Source of the DNA: Mesorhizobium loti
GTDB lineage: Bacteria > Pseudomonadota > Alphaproteobacteria > Rhizobiales > Rhizobiaceae
Assembly (NCBI RefSeq): GCF_003148495.1
Contig: NZ_QGGH01000002.1
Span: 372,001 to 436,000, forward strand
Direction of reading: 5' to 3'
DNA length: 64,000 bases
Of the stretch, positions 33,129 through 42,706 are shown one piece after another (the stretch's first letter is position 1; each line of letters begins with the position of its first letter). Below the pieces are notes generated by a model, which ran no database searches, was not told the origin of the DNA, and saw nothing but the letters and a program-made list of their open reading frames with translations. The translations under genes were made by a program, and so were the position numbers.

Positions 33129-34064
33129 TTACTTGCCGGACAGGATCTTGTCGTAGACCGCGGCCGTGTCCTTTTCGTAGAGCGCGCCGGTGATCACGTT
33201 GAAGCCCGGGGGAATGCCGCTGGCCGCCATGTTGGCCAGCGAAAGCGCGACATAGCTGGTCGCCTGCGGGTCCTGCCACTGGCCGGCATTGACATAGCCG
33301 TTCAGCACTTCCTGGGTGGTGTCGAGCGAGTTGCCCCAACCGACGACCGGAATTTCGCCCGGCTTGACGCCGACCTGGTCGAACACCCGCTTGATCGAGC
33401 CGGTGACGAGGTCGCCGAGGCCGATGATCGCCTTGACCTTGGCCTTGTTGGCGGTGAGGTAGTCGACCATGCGGTTGATCACTTCGGCCTGGTCGAGCGT
33501 CGCTTCGGTGATTTCATAGGTGATGCCGAGCGGACCGAAGACGCTCTTGATGCCTTCCTCTTCCTGGACGCCATAGGTGGCGCCGGGGATCTCGACCGGC
33601 ATCCAGACGAAGTCGCCCTTCTTCACCAGGCCCTTGTCGACCAGATACTGCGCCCAGTGCTTGCCGAAGGTGACGTTGTCGCCGCCGACATAGGCGTTGA
33701 AATTGGCTTTCGGGTCAGGCGTGTTGAAGTTGATGATCGGAATGTTGGCCGCACGCGCTTCCTTGACGATCTCGACAAGGCTGCCCGGATCGGGGCTCGT
33801 AGTGACGATGCCATCGGCCTTGGCGGAGAGGGCGGCGCGAACCGCCTCCTGCTGCGAGGCCACATCGCCATTGTGGAACGAGGTGTTGACGGTGTTGCCG
33901 GTGTCCTTGGCCCATTGCTTGGCGCCGGCCAGGAAGTAGGTCCAGACCGGGTCGGCCGGGCCGCCATGCGAAATCCAGTAGAACGTCTTGGCCTGTGCCG
34001 CTGCTGGTATCACCATCAGCGCCACCAACAGGCCGTATAGAACGAGTCTTAGCCGTGTCAGCAT
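33129..34064 (-). CDS. Sugar ABC transporter substrate-binding protein
   Basis: A 311-residue periplasmic binding protein of the RbsB type (Peripla_BP_4). Residues 1-25 are a Sec signal peptide with cleavage after AQA. The mature part begins KTFYWISHGGPADPVWTYF, has the family TTSPDPGSLVEIVKEARAANIPIINFN segment, and ends with DKILSGK. The ATG at 34064 follows GGGAGGA by 6 bases. It is the first gene of the LacI-linked importer. Ligand unknown. Confidence 0.86.
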   Translation of the reverse strand: MLTRLRLVLYGLLVALMVIPAAAQAKTFYWISHGGPADPVWTYFLAGAKQWAKDTGNTVNTSFHNGDVASQQEAVRAALSAKADGIVTTSPDPGSLVEIVKEARAANIPIINFNTPDPKANFNAYVGGDNVTFGKHWAQYLVDKGLVKKGDFVWMPVEIPGATYGVQEEEGIKSVFGPLGITYEITEATLDQAEVINRMVDYLTANKAKVKAIIGLGDLVTGSIKRVFDQVGVKPGEIPVVGWGNSLDTTQEVLNGYVNAGQWQDPQATSYVALSLANMAASGIPPGFNVITGALYEKDTAAVYDKILSGK

Positions 34065-34271
34065 TTGATTTCCTCCCGTTTGCAGATGATCAGTTCCGGA
34101 TCCGTCCCTTGTGTTCCGGCGACCGCCGGATTGCGTCTTTTGCCAGCGCCGGTTGAATGCGTCAGAGCATTCCCTTTTTCGGCGGATGGCAAGCCTCCAT
34201 CTGCAGATGTAGTTGTCGTCTGACGAGGCGCCATCAACGCTCCCATCAGATTGCATCAGTTCAGGTGATTT

Positions 34272-34284
34272 TCCGACTGTCGGA
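34272..34284. promoter_or_regulatory. Short dyad upstream of the sugar-binding-protein gene
   Basis: TCCGAC-T-GTCGGA is a perfect 6+6 dyad, with flanking A/T, some 208 bases upstream of the binding-protein ATG and 17 bases after the stop of the preceding permease gene. It could be a regulator site or, less likely, part of a weak terminator. Confidence 0.3.
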
Positions 34285-34300
34285 TAATTGGTGTCGAGGC

Positions 34301-35335
34301 TCAGCCGAGCAGATTGTCTTCACCGTGTCCGGCGCGCCGGTTGCGCCAGAGATTGACCAGCCTGTCGATCGCGAGGGCAAGCACAATCAGGGCACCGGTG
34401 GCGAAGGCGGCCCAGATGGCATCCACGCCAAGCAAGGTCATGGCGCTCAGTATCGCCTGCAGGACCAGCATGCCGATCACGGCACCGATGACGCTGCCGT
34501 TGCCGCCCGAAAGCGATGTGCCGCCAATGATGGCCGCCGTGATCGCCAGCAGTGCGAAAGTGCCGCCGTCGCCGGGGGCAATGGCGCCCTGGGCGCCGAG
34601 ATGGATCACGCCGGCAAGCCCAGCCATCGCACCCATCAGCACCAGCGTCAGCACCCTGACCTTGCCTGTTGGAATGCCGGCATAGGCGGCAGCCCGCGGA
34701 TTGCTGCCCACGGCCTGGACCCGGTAGCCGAAGCGGGTGCGGTGAAGCACGACATGCATTGCCATCGCCAGCACGACAAAGACGATGCCTGTCACCGGCA
34801 CAATGACAAACGCCTTGCCCGACAGCGTGGCCAAGACACTCCCATCCGCGCCCGGCGGCGCGATTGTCTGTCCCTTGCCGACGACCAGCGACAGGCCCTG
34901 GATCATCCACCACGTGCCGAGCGTCACCAGCAGAGCTGGCAGGCGCAGCGCGATCACCAGAAGGCCGTTGATCAGGCCGAGCCCGGCGCCGGCCGCGATA
35001 CCCGCCAGGGCGGCGAGCCAGGGGTTCATTCCGGCAACCACGAGCAGGGCTGCGAAGGTTGCCGTGAGATGGAACACCGCACCGGCCGAGAGGTCGATCT
35101 CGCGCATGGCGAGCACGAACACCATGCCGATCGCCAGCAGGCCGGGCAGGGCGGCTTGCTCCAGCAGTGACGACAGATTGGCTGCATCGACGGAGGAAGG
35201 CTGGAGCCAGCCGAGCAGCCCGAGCATGGCGGCGAGCCCGACGGCGGCACCGGTCTCAGCCGGTAGCCGAATGCGGCGCCCCGGCCTACGGTTCGCCGAT
35301 CCGGCCAAAGGCGGTGCGGTATCGGTTCTGGTCAT
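34301..35335 (-). CDS. Sugar ABC transporter permease
   Basis: A 344-residue RbsC-type permease. Motifs AMREIDLSAGAVFHL, NPRAAAYAGIPTGKV and IIGGTSLSGGNGSVIGA are in order. Its start overlaps the stop of the double ATPase by 4 bases. No binding-protein gene is attached directly to this pair; the next gene on the strand, 236 bases on, encodes the binding protein of the other importer. Confidence 0.86.
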   Translation of the reverse strand: MTRTDTAPPLAGSANRRPGRRIRLPAETGAAVGLAAMLGLLGWLQPSSVDAANLSSLLEQAALPGLLAIGMVFVLAMREIDLSAGAVFHLTATFAALLVVAGMNPWLAALAGIAAGAGLGLINGLLVIALRLPALLVTLGTWWMIQGLSLVVGKGQTIAPPGADGSVLATLSGKAFVIVPVTGIVFVVLAMAMHVVLHRTRFGYRVQAVGSNPRAAAYAGIPTGKVRVLTLVLMGAMAGLAGVIHLGAQGAIAPGDGGTFALLAITAAIIGGTSLSGGNGSVIGAVIGMLVLQAILSAMTLLGVDAIWAAFATGALIVLALAIDRLVNLWRNRRAGHGEDNLLG

Positions 35336-36870
35336 GCAACGCTCTCCAGCTTGATCTGTCGGCCTTCGCCCTCTGCCTCGCCCGCCGCGATCAGCTGCAG
35401 CAGCCTCCCGCCATCCATGTCGGGGCCGGCGATCTCGCCCGCGAGCCGGCCCTGGTGGAAGGCAAGGATGCGATCGCTCAAGCCGGTCAGCTCGGACAAC
35501 TCCCTCGAATGCAGCAGCACGATGCAGCCGCTGGCCGCCATCTGCCGGATCAACGCGTAGATTTCCTGCTTGCTACCGATATCGATGCCGCGCGCCGGCT
35601 CATCGAACAGCACCACTTGCGGGCCGATTTCCAGCCATTTGGCGATGATCACTTTCTGCTGGCCGCCGGCCGACAGCGAGCCCGCCCGCGTCTCCGGAGC
35701 GGACCTGATGCGCAGCGCCTCGATCTGCCGCGCGGCGCGCGCGACCGCCATCACGGGTGAATACCAGCGCGACCCCCAGTCGCGTGCGCCGACGACGACG
35801 TTCGCCAGGTTGAAGGCGATGGACTTGTCTTGCATCAGCCCGTTGCCGCGCTCGCCTGAAATCATGCAGATGTTGCGCCGCGCCGCTTCCGTGCGGGTCT
35901 TCGGCAACCCGTCCCCGTCCGGGAAGCGCACTCTGCTCACGCGCGCCTTGTGCTGTCCGAACAACAGGGCAAGCAGGTCCGACACGCCGGAGCCGGCGAG
36001 CCCGGCAAGGCCGACGATCTCGCCCGCGCGCGCCGTGAAGCTGATCCCGTTCAATCTGCCGCCGCCGAGCCCGGAAACTGCGAGCTGCGGCCGCAGCGTG
36101 CCGGCAAGCGTCGGCATGGCCCTGAGCGGCAGCGGAAACAGCGACTGGCGCAACTGGCCGATCATCGCTTCCTCCGATGTCGTCAGCTCCTGTCGCGCCT
36201 TTGACAGCACGTCGCGGCCGTTGCGGATGACCGTCAGTTGGTCGGCAATGGCCAGCGCATCCTCCAGCCGGTTCGAGGCGTAGAGCATGCTCATGCCCTT
36301 GGCCTTCAGCCCTCGCAGCACCGCGAACAGCCGATCTGTCCCGCGCCGGTCGAGCGCCGAATGAGGATCGTCGAGGATGAGCAGTCTCGGGTTTTCCAGA
36401 AGCGCGCGGGCGATCGCGATCAGTTGCCGCTCACCCGGCCCGAGATCGCCGAGCGGGGCGCGAACATCGACGGCGAGGCCAAGCTGGCGAAGCAGGTCAC
36501 GGCTGCGCGCCTCCATTTCGCGCCGCGAGATCAGTCCATTGTGCAGCGGTTCGCGATTGACGAACAGATTGGCGAGCACCGGGCGCTCCGGAAACAGCCC
36601 GGGCTGCTGCAGGACGACGCCGATGCCGAGCTTTCGCGCCGCATTGGGGCTGCTGATCGTTGCCTTCTTGCCGTCAAACTCGATGGTGCCGCTATCCGGC
36701 CGGACGATGCCTGCCAGCACCTTGATCAGCGTCGATTTGCCGGCGCCGCTTTCGCCGACCACCGCGTGGATCGAGCCGCGCTCGATCACAAGGTTCATGT
36801 CTTCGAGCACGACCGTGCCGCCAAAGCTTCTGGCAACATTGCGCACCAATAGTATCGGCGAATCGGACAT
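35332..36870 (-). CDS. Sugar ABC transporter double ATP-binding protein
   Basis: A 512-residue RbsA-type protein with two ATPase domains. Domain 1: Walker A GESGAGKST, signature LGPGERQLIA, Walker B LLILDDPHSALD, where the catalytic Glu is replaced by Asp. Domain 2: degenerate Walker A GLAGSGVSD, usual for this family, LSAGGQQKV and VLFDEPARGID with Glu. In related importers domain 1 is the active site, so the Glu to Asp change there is notable. It overlaps its permease by 4 bases and lies after the FAH-family gene. Confidence 0.85.
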   Translation of the reverse strand: MSDSPILLVRNVARSFGGTVVLEDMNLVIERGSIHAVVGESGAGKSTLIKVLAGIVRPDSGTIEFDGKKATISSPNAARKLGIGVVLQQPGLFPERPVLANLFVNREPLHNGLISRREMEARSRDLLRQLGLAVDVRAPLGDLGPGERQLIAIARALLENPRLLILDDPHSALDRRGTDRLFAVLRGLKAKGMSMLYASNRLEDALAIADQLTVIRNGRDVLSKARQELTTSEEAMIGQLRQSLFPLPLRAMPTLAGTLRPQLAVSGLGGGRLNGISFTARAGEIVGLAGLAGSGVSDLLALLFGQHKARVSRVRFPDGDGLPKTRTEAARRNICMISGERGNGLMQDKSIAFNLANVVVGARDWGSRWYSPVMAVARAARQIEALRIRSAPETRAGSLSAGGQQKVIIAKWLEIGPQVVLFDEPARGIDIGSKQEIYALIRQMAASGCIVLLHSRELSELTGLSDRILAFHQGRLAGEIAGPDMDGGRLLQLIAAGEAEGEGRQIKLESVA

Positions 36871-36975
36871 ACGGACGGCCCCCCGACCGCGCCGCGATCT
36901 TGGAGCGGATTGCGTCCTTAGTCACTCGGATTCCGCATAAAATTGTGTTGATGGCGATCCGGGGCGAAAGCCGGC

Positions 36976-38136
36976 TTAGATCAGATCGGCCTTCGCCAAT
37001 TCCCGCATCAGATGGCTGGCGCCGTAGGTCCAGTGCGGGCAGTCGGGCGACAGCCGCACCCGGTTGACCAGCGCACCGAATTTTTCCGACGAGATGGTGA
37101 CGATGTCGCCGACCCTGTGGGTGAAGCCCTTGCCTTTCTCGCCGCGATCCTTGGAAGGCACGAACATGGTGCCGAGATAGAGCGCCAGCCCATCCGGATA
37201 CTGGTGGTGCGAGCCCATGGCGGCGGCAACCAGTTCTTCCGGCGAGCGGCTGATCTCGGCCATCGAGCTTGCGCCCTCCAGCGAAAACCCGTCCTCGCCC
37301 TCGACCTTCAGGCGCACGACGGCCCGCTTGACGTCATCGATCGAGAATGTGTCGTCGAACAGCCGGATGAAGGGACCGAGAGCGGCCGAGGCATTGTTGT
37401 CCTTGGCCTTGCCGAGCAGCAGCGCCGAACGCCCTTCGACGTCGCGCAGATTGACGTCATTGCCGATTGTGGCGCCGACGATCCTGCCGCTTGAGGCGGC
37501 GATCATGGCGATCTCGGGCTCCGGATTGTTCCAGGTCGACACCGGGTGCAGGCCGACATCGGCGCCGAAGCCGACCGAGGCCATCGGCTGGCACTTGGTG
37601 AAGATCTCGGCATCGGGGCCGATGCCCACTTCCAGATATTGCGACCAGGCGCCGCGCGCGATGAGCTTGGCCTTGATCTCCATCGCTTCGGGCGAACCGG
37701 GCTTCAGCTTCGACAGATCGTGGCCGATCAGTCCGGCAATGTCGGCGCGGATGGCGTCGGCTTTTTCAGCCGAACCGCGCGCCTGTTCCTCGATCACCCG
37801 TTCCAGCAGGCTGACGACGAAGGTGACGCCCGAGGCCTTGACCGCCTGCAGGTCGACCGGGGAGAGCAGATACGGTTTTGCCGGATCGCGCTTGGCCTCA
37901 AAACTGTTGGCGGCGATGTCATCGAGCGATCCGATCGGTCTGCCCTTGGCCGATAGCACATGGCCGGCAGGATCCGGCATCTCGCAGATGTCACGCACAG
38001 TCGGAGCCGCACGCGACGTGATGTCGAAAACCGTGCCGTCGCGGACCGTGACCATCAGGGGATGGGGCGCGGCCGGTGATCGAGCGCGGCCGAGGAAGAC
38101 ACCATCGTCATCAAGCAGAAAGATCATGTTCGTCAC
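36976..38136 (-). CDS. Fumarylacetoacetate-hydrolase-family protein (2-keto-3-deoxy sugar acid enzyme candidate)
   Basis: A 386-residue FAH-superfamily protein. The C-terminal core has NNPEPEI (acidic metal ligands), GNDVNLRDVEG and GKAKDNN-ASAALGPF, the usual FAH sequence. The N-terminal half is a long extra domain seen in members linked to sugar transporters. Related enzymes either dehydrate 2-keto-3-deoxypentonates or cleave 2,4-diketo-3-deoxy acids. It comes at the end of the mutarotase-SDR-dehydratase gene block, so one of these final steps of a non-phosphorylative sugar route is likely. Which one depends on the sugar, which is not known. Confidence 0.75.
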   Translation of the reverse strand: MTNMIFLLDDDGVFLGRARSPAAPHPLMVTVRDGTVFDITSRAAPTVRDICEMPDPAGHVLSAKGRPIGSLDDIAANSFEAKRDPAKPYLLSPVDLQAVKASGVTFVVSLLERVIEEQARGSAEKADAIRADIAGLIGHDLSKLKPGSPEAMEIKAKLIARGAWSQYLEVGIGPDAEIFTKCQPMASVGFGADVGLHPVSTWNNPEPEIAMIAASSGRIVGATIGNDVNLRDVEGRSALLLGKAKDNNASAALGPFIRLFDDTFSIDDVKRAVVRLKVEGEDGFSLEGASSMAEISRSPEELVAAAMGSHHQYPDGLALYLGTMFVPSKDRGEKGKGFTHRVGDIVTISSEKFGALVNRVRLSPDCPHWTYGASHLMRELAKADLI

Positions 38137-38255
38137 TACTCTCTCGTCACAGGGCAGGATGTTTCAACATTGTGGAGTGCCATGGTCTCTTCTTCAAGTC
38201 GGACAGGCCATGTCCCTGCGCCGAAGAACGCCGCCTAGCAACTCACGATTCGGCG

Positions 38256-39125
38256 CTACAGCTCATCCCAGCGTAGACGCAAATGCGCGCTTGTCGATCT
38301 GCCCTGTTCCAGCGCGATCAGGCCACTGCCATGATGGGCGTCCACGACATGTGAAACCGGTTCGAAACAGAAGAAATCGGCATCTCGTGCTGGCGAATAA
38401 AGGACGAAGACGTTCAGCGTCGACGATGCCTCGACCGTGACAATGATGGCGTCATCCGGCTGGGCGATCGACGCACGGCCGTCCCAGCCTTCAAACGCAT
38501 TGTTGACCCAGGTGTCGGGAAGGGGCACAGCTTGCGAGAAATCCCAGTCCGGGCGGGAGGCGAGCGGCACAACCGCCGTCGGCAGATGGCGTTCGTCCTC
38601 CAGCCAGATCCTTGTCGCCGATGCCTGGAGCGAGGTGTGCGGGCTGCGCGGAAACCAGGGATGGAAGCCGAGCCCGTAGGGCAAGCACATGGCGGCGCGG
38701 TTCTCGACGGTCAGGGCCGCGGCCAGCGCGCCATCCTCCAGCGCGTAGCGGACACTTGCATGGTAGCGATAGGGCCCGATTGCACCGTTTTCCAAAACCA
38801 GCTCCATTTCAGTGCCGGTTCGTCGTGTCAGCCGCCACGGCCTTTGAAAACCGTCGCCATGGAGCGGGAACGGCTCGCCTTCGACATTGGGTTCGATCGC
38901 ATGGTAGCGCCCTTCGAACTCGAAGCCCCCGCCGGAAATACGGTTCGACCATGGAATCAACAGTTGGGACCCGAACTTCAGCAGGCCCGTCGATGGCTTG
39001 ATAACAGGCGTGGGCACCCGGCCGGGGCGCAGCGCGTCGTAGCGCAGGATGGCGGCGCCCTGGCGAGGGCTCACCACTAGGCTTGCGCGCCCGTCGGCAA
39101 GCTCGACCGCATCACTGTTTGTCAT
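38256..39125 (-). CDS. Aldose 1-epimerase family protein
   Basis: A 289-residue galactose-mutarotase-like protein. Catalytic His residues are in FPLHGDG and GFHPWF, and the conserved Glu is near FCFEPVSH. It interconverts alpha and beta anomers of a sugar, supplying the right anomer to the dehydrogenase. The ATG at 39125 begins MTNSDAVEL; an ATG at 39155 overlaps the SDR stop and is possible. It lies between SDR and FAH genes in the same block. Confidence 0.8.
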   Translation of the reverse strand: MTNSDAVELADGRASLVVSPRQGAAILRYDALRPGRVPTPVIKPSTGLLKFGSQLLIPWSNRISGGGFEFEGRYHAIEPNVEGEPFPLHGDGFQRPWRLTRRTGTEMELVLENGAIGPYRYHASVRYALEDGALAAALTVENRAAMCLPYGLGFHPWFPRSPHTSLQASATRIWLEDERHLPTAVVPLASRPDWDFSQAVPLPDTWVNNAFEGWDGRASIAQPDDAIIVTVEASSTLNVFVLYSPARDADFFCFEPVSHVVDAHHGSGLIALEQGRSTSAHLRLRWDEL

Positions 39126-39141
39126 CGACGGAAAGCCACTT

Positions 39142-39897
39142 CTACCAGCCACCATCGACGCTGATGTTCTGGCCGCTGATCATGTCCGAGGCCGGGGAAA
39201 CAATGAACAGCACGAGATCGGCGACGTGCCGCGGCTCGATGCGATGCTTCAAGCTCTGGTTGGTCAGAATCCAGTCGTTGTATTCCTGGAGCCGTTCCCC
39301 GAAAACGCGCTCCTCCGCCTCGGAAACGACAGCGCCCGGCGACACTGCGTTCACGGTAATGCCGTGCGGTCCCAATTCCCGCGCCAGCGACTTCGTGAGA
39401 CCCAGCATGGCGCCCTTCGAGGCTACATAAGGCACGTAACCCTCCCAGCGGCCGTTCAGCGTCACCGAACAGAAATTGACGATCCTCCCGTGGCCCTTCT
39501 TCTTCATGCCAGGAGCGCAGGCGCGCGCCAGCGCGAAGGCAGCCGAGGAATTCACGCGGATCTGGTCCTCATATTCGGTAAGTGAAAAGTCCTCGAAGGG
39601 ACGGTTGATGATAAGCGCCGCGTTGTTGATCAAAATGTCGATCGCGCCTTCTTCGTCGGCGAGCGCCCTGACCACCGCTTCGGCTTCGGCCAACTGGTTC
39701 AAGTCGCAGCCGATATAGACGATCGCACCCTTGCTTGCCGACGCCAATTCAGCGGCGATCCCAGGTCCTTCGACAGTCTCAGGGCGGTCAAGCAAAAGCA
39801 CGCGAGCGCCGGCGCGAGCGAGTGCGGCAGCCTGGGCACGGCCGAGCGAACCCAGACCGCCCGTCAGCAGCGCAACTTTGCCGGAAAGGTTCGTCAT
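39142..39897 (-). CDS. SDR-family sugar dehydrogenase candidate
   Basis: A 251-residue classical SDR with TGGLGSLGRAQ (cofactor), NNAALI, catalytic Ser near FCSVTLNG, YVASKGA and the terminal SVDGGW. In the catabolic block it is the natural candidate for oxidising the sugar C1 to a lactone, or for the 2-keto-3-deoxy acid oxidation. The ATG at 39897 follows GGGGA by 6 bases. It comes 16 bases after the ABC ATPase gene. Confidence 0.8.
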   Translation of the reverse strand: MTNLSGKVALLTGGLGSLGRAQAAALARAGARVLLLDRPETVEGPGIAAELASASKGAIVYIGCDLNQLAEAEAVVRALADEEGAIDILINNAALIINRPFEDFSLTEYEDQIRVNSSAAFALARACAPGMKKKGHGRIVNFCSVTLNGRWEGYVPYVASKGAMLGLTKSLARELGPHGITVNAVSPGAVVSEAEERVFGERLQEYNDWILTNQSLKHRIEPRHVADLVLFIVSPASDMISGQNISVDGGW

Positions 39898-39913
39898 CAC
39901 CATTCCCCGCTTC

Positions 39914-40645
39914 TCAAAGCACGTTGTGGACTTCGTCGATGGAGGTTTCCTCGATGCGCTTGTCGAGCACGACCTCGCCGCGCGCCATCGCGACCACACG
40001 ATCACAGCAGTCAAAAACGTGGTGCATGTTGTGGCTGATGAAGACGCCGGTGACACCCTGCTCCTTCAAGCCGCGAACAAAGCCGATCACCTTCTGCGTT
40101 TCCTTCACCGACAGATGGTTGGTCGGCTCGTCGAGAATCATCACCTTCGACTTGAAGTGCATGGCGCGCGCGATGGCGACGCCCTGCCGCTGGCCCCCTG
40201 ACAGTTCGCCGACCAGCGCATCGGGCGAGCGCAGATGCAGATCGACATTGGCGATCGCCTTGATGCTTTCGCTGCCCATCTTCTTCTGGTCGAGGATGCC
40301 CACGCCGAACACGGAAAACCGCGTCGGTTCCCGCCCGATAAACAGGTTCCTGGCAATCGACATGGTGGGAACCATGGAATTGTATTGGTAGATGGTCTCG
40401 ATACCGAGGTTCATCGCATCGCGCGGCCTGGCGATCCGCACCAGCTTGCCGTCGACCAGGATTTCGCCCTCATCGGCCGTTTGGACGCCGGACAGAATGT
40501 TGATGAGCGTCGATTTGCCGGCACCATTGTCGCCAATCAGCCCGAGCGCCTCGCCCCGCTTGAAGTCGAGGCTCACGCCCTTCAGCGCATGGACGCCCGA
40601 GTACCATTTGTGAAGATTGCGGACGGAGATGATCGCGTCGTCCAT
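39914..40645 (-). CDS. Sugar ABC transporter ATP-binding protein (single-domain)
   Basis: A 243-residue FrcA-type ATPase. Walker A GDNGAGKST, signature LSGGQRQGVA, Walker B VMILDEPTNHLS, switch SHNMHHV. It is a single-domain paralogue of the ATPase at 31227-32018. It lies 3 bases after its permease gene and is the second ATPase gene of this type in the window. Confidence 0.87.
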   Translation of the reverse strand: MDDAIISVRNLHKWYSGVHALKGVSLDFKRGEALGLIGDNGAGKSTLINILSGVQTADEGEILVDGKLVRIARPRDAMNLGIETIYQYNSMVPTMSIARNLFIGREPTRFSVFGVGILDQKKMGSESIKAIANVDLHLRSPDALVGELSGGQRQGVAIARAMHFKSKVMILDEPTNHLSVKETQKVIGFVRGLKEQGVTGVFISHNMHHVFDCCDRVVAMARGEVVLDKRIEETSIDEVHNVL

Positions 40646-40648
40646 ATC

Positions 40649-41626
40649 TCAATTCTCCATCTTGATCGCCTTGGCACGCTTGCGCATCCAGGCATTGGCG
40701 ACGACGGCGAAGATGGTCAGGAAGCCGATCGCGAATTTGAACCAGTTCGCATCGACTTGCGAGAGCACAAGCCCGTTGTCGATAATGCGGATGAGGATCG
40801 TGCCGATGATGCCGCCTGCGACCGTACCGATGCCGCCTGCCAGCGAAGCGCCGCCGATGACCGCCGAGGCGACTGCCTGGAGTTCCAGACCCTCGCCGAT
40901 GGAAGGCAGAGGAGAGCCGAGTCTCAGCACCTGCAACATGCCGGCGAAACCGGACAGCATCGAGCAAAGCATGAAGCATGCGAGTTTCACCCTTGCGGTC
41001 GGAATGCCCATCGAGGCGGCAGCGGGATGGAAGCCACCGGTGGCCTTTATCCAGTTGCCGAAATTGGTTCGGGAAAGCATCAGCGACGTCAGCACGGCAA
41101 TTCCCACAAACCACAGGAACGACATGCGGAACATGTGGCCGGGACCGACAAACGAGGTGAACAGCCAGTTCGGCAGATCAGCGGGAAGCAGCGGTGGAAA
41201 CCCGCCCGAAACGACGATCGTCAGCGACCGGGCTATGAACAGCATGCCAAGCGTGGTGATGAAGCTCGGAATCTCGAACCGGATCGTCACATAGCCGTTG
41301 ATGAAGCCGATGACCGCGCAAACGCCAAGGCCGGTCAGCAACGCGAGCGGGAAAGGCACACCCTCGACCATGAGGACGGCCATGGACATCGGCATCAGCG
41401 CAAACACCGATCCAACCGACAGGTCGAACTCGCCGCTGATCATCAGGATCGTGACGCCGATGGCGACGAGGCCCGTTTCCGGCAGAATGCCGAGTATGCC
41501 ACGAAGGTTGTCCTGGTTGAGGAACACGCCGTCCGAGCGGATCTCGAAAATCACCACCAGAAGCACCAGCAGGATCAGTCCAGCCAGTTCCGGTTTTTCC
41601 AGATAGGTCTTGAAGAGGCGTTTCAA
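40649..41626 (-). CDS. Sugar ABC transporter permease
   Basis: A 325-residue RbsC/FrcB-type permease with MISGEFDLSVGSVFAL, the AAASMGIPTARVK loop and IGGASLAGGIGTVAGGIIG. It follows its binding-protein gene after a 77-base gap containing a very stable hairpin, and precedes the ATPase. It forms the membrane part of the importer linked to the sugar-oxidation genes. Confidence 0.87.
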   Translation of the reverse strand: MKRLFKTYLEKPELAGLILLVLLVVIFEIRSDGVFLNQDNLRGILGILPETGLVAIGVTILMISGEFDLSVGSVFALMPMSMAVLMVEGVPFPLALLTGLGVCAVIGFINGYVTIRFEIPSFITTLGMLFIARSLTIVVSGGFPPLLPADLPNWLFTSFVGPGHMFRMSFLWFVGIAVLTSLMLSRTNFGNWIKATGGFHPAAASMGIPTARVKLACFMLCSMLSGFAGMLQVLRLGSPLPSIGEGLELQAVASAVIGGASLAGGIGTVAGGIIGTILIRIIDNGLVLSQVDANWFKFAIGFLTIFAVVANAWMRKRAKAIKMEN

Positions 41627-41655
41627 GGCAGGCTCCAGGAATTGAGGCGAGGGAC

Positions 41656-41683
41656 CACCCGGCGGCGCGGGCGCCGCCGGGTG
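41656..41683 (-). terminator. Intercistronic hairpin after the second sugar-binding-protein gene
   Basis: CACCCGGCGGC and GCCGCCGGGTG form a perfect 11-bp GC-rich stem with a 6-base loop, between the binding-protein stop and the permease start. No U-run follows on the minus strand. Confidence 0.65.
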
Positions 41684-41703
41684 AACACATGGCGCGTGTG
41701 GGC

Positions 41704-42681
41704 CTAGCGCAGACCTTGCGCGGAAAGCGCCATGATCGCATCAGCCTGGTCCGGGCGTACGATGCCCTGGCCCGTATCGATGTCGGAGGGTGCCAGGCCC
41801 ACCTTCTTGTTCAGGTAGGCTTCCATCACTGGCATGAAGCCTTGCATGTAGGGCTGCTGGTCCACCAGGGCCTGCACATAGCCCTTCTGCATCTGCTGCA
41901 GGACTTCCGGCACCAGATCGAAGCCGCCAAGGAGGACCTTGCCGGGCGCGACACCGCGGTCCTGCAGGGACCGCGCAACGCCCGCGCACCAGAAGCCGGT
42001 GTCGAAATAGGCTGTGGTGTCGGGATGCGCGTTGAGATAGGCGCCGACACGATCGGACGTGACCGCAAGGTCCGTTCCGCTGTCGATCCGCTCCCATGAG
42101 ACCTGGCGGTCGGGATGGGCGGCCTTGTACTCTTCCAGGAACTGCATCACGCCTGCGCCGCGACTTTCCGACCAGTTCTGGCCGGGTGCGGAAATGCCGA
42201 CCAGAACCTTGATCGGCCCTTCTTTCGGGAAGCTCTCGGAAATCGCCTTGCCGAGCGAATAGCCCGCCGGCTTGAAACCTTGCCCTATGAAGGCCTGCCG
42301 GGCATTGCCCTTGGCGCCTTCCGTGTCATCGACATTGACCGCAATCACCAGGACGCCGGCGTCTCGCGCTTCCTTGATGACGTCGTCGAACGCCTTGTTG
42401 TCGACGATCGAGGTCAGCAAGGCATCCGGCTTGGCGGCAAGTGCTGCGCGCATGTTGGCGAGCTGCTGCTCGACCGAACCCTCGGTCTGCGTGAAGATCA
42501 TGTTGCACTTGGCTTCGACCTTGCCGCAGGCATCGTCATAGCCCTTCTTCACCGCCTGCCAGAAGGTGTTCGAGGCCGACGAATGGTGCGTAAAGACGAT
42601 GTTGAGCCCATCAGCGCTGGCGATGGAAGGCCCGGCGAACAGTGTCGTAGCGAGCAAAAGCGTTGCAGTCAGTCGTTTCAT
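41704..42681 (-). CDS. Sugar ABC transporter substrate-binding protein
   Basis: A 325-residue RbsB-type periplasmic protein. The Sec signal peptide is about residues 1-23 (TATLLLATTLFAGPSIASA). The mature domain begins DGLNIVFTHHSSASNTFWQAV, with TSIVDNKAFDDVIKEARDAGVLVIAVN in the middle. First transport gene in the block, 25 bases after the enolase-superfamily gene. The ATG follows GGGAGGAA. Ligand likely a monosaccharide handled by the neighbouring oxidative enzymes. Confidence 0.87.
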   Translation of the reverse strand: MKRLTATLLLATTLFAGPSIASADGLNIVFTHHSSASNTFWQAVKKGYDDACGKVEAKCNMIFTQTEGSVEQQLANMRAALAAKPDALLTSIVDNKAFDDVIKEARDAGVLVIAVNVDDTEGAKGNARQAFIGQGFKPAGYSLGKAISESFPKEGPIKVLVGISAPGQNWSESRGAGVMQFLEEYKAAHPDRQVSWERIDSGTDLAVTSDRVGAYLNAHPDTTAYFDTGFWCAGVARSLQDRGVAPGKVLLGGFDLVPEVLQQMQKGYVQALVDQQPYMQGFMPVMEAYLNKKVGLAPSDIDTGQGIVRPDQADAIMALSAQGLR

Positions 42682-42706
42682 TACTATTCCTCCCGTTGAG
42701 TGTACT

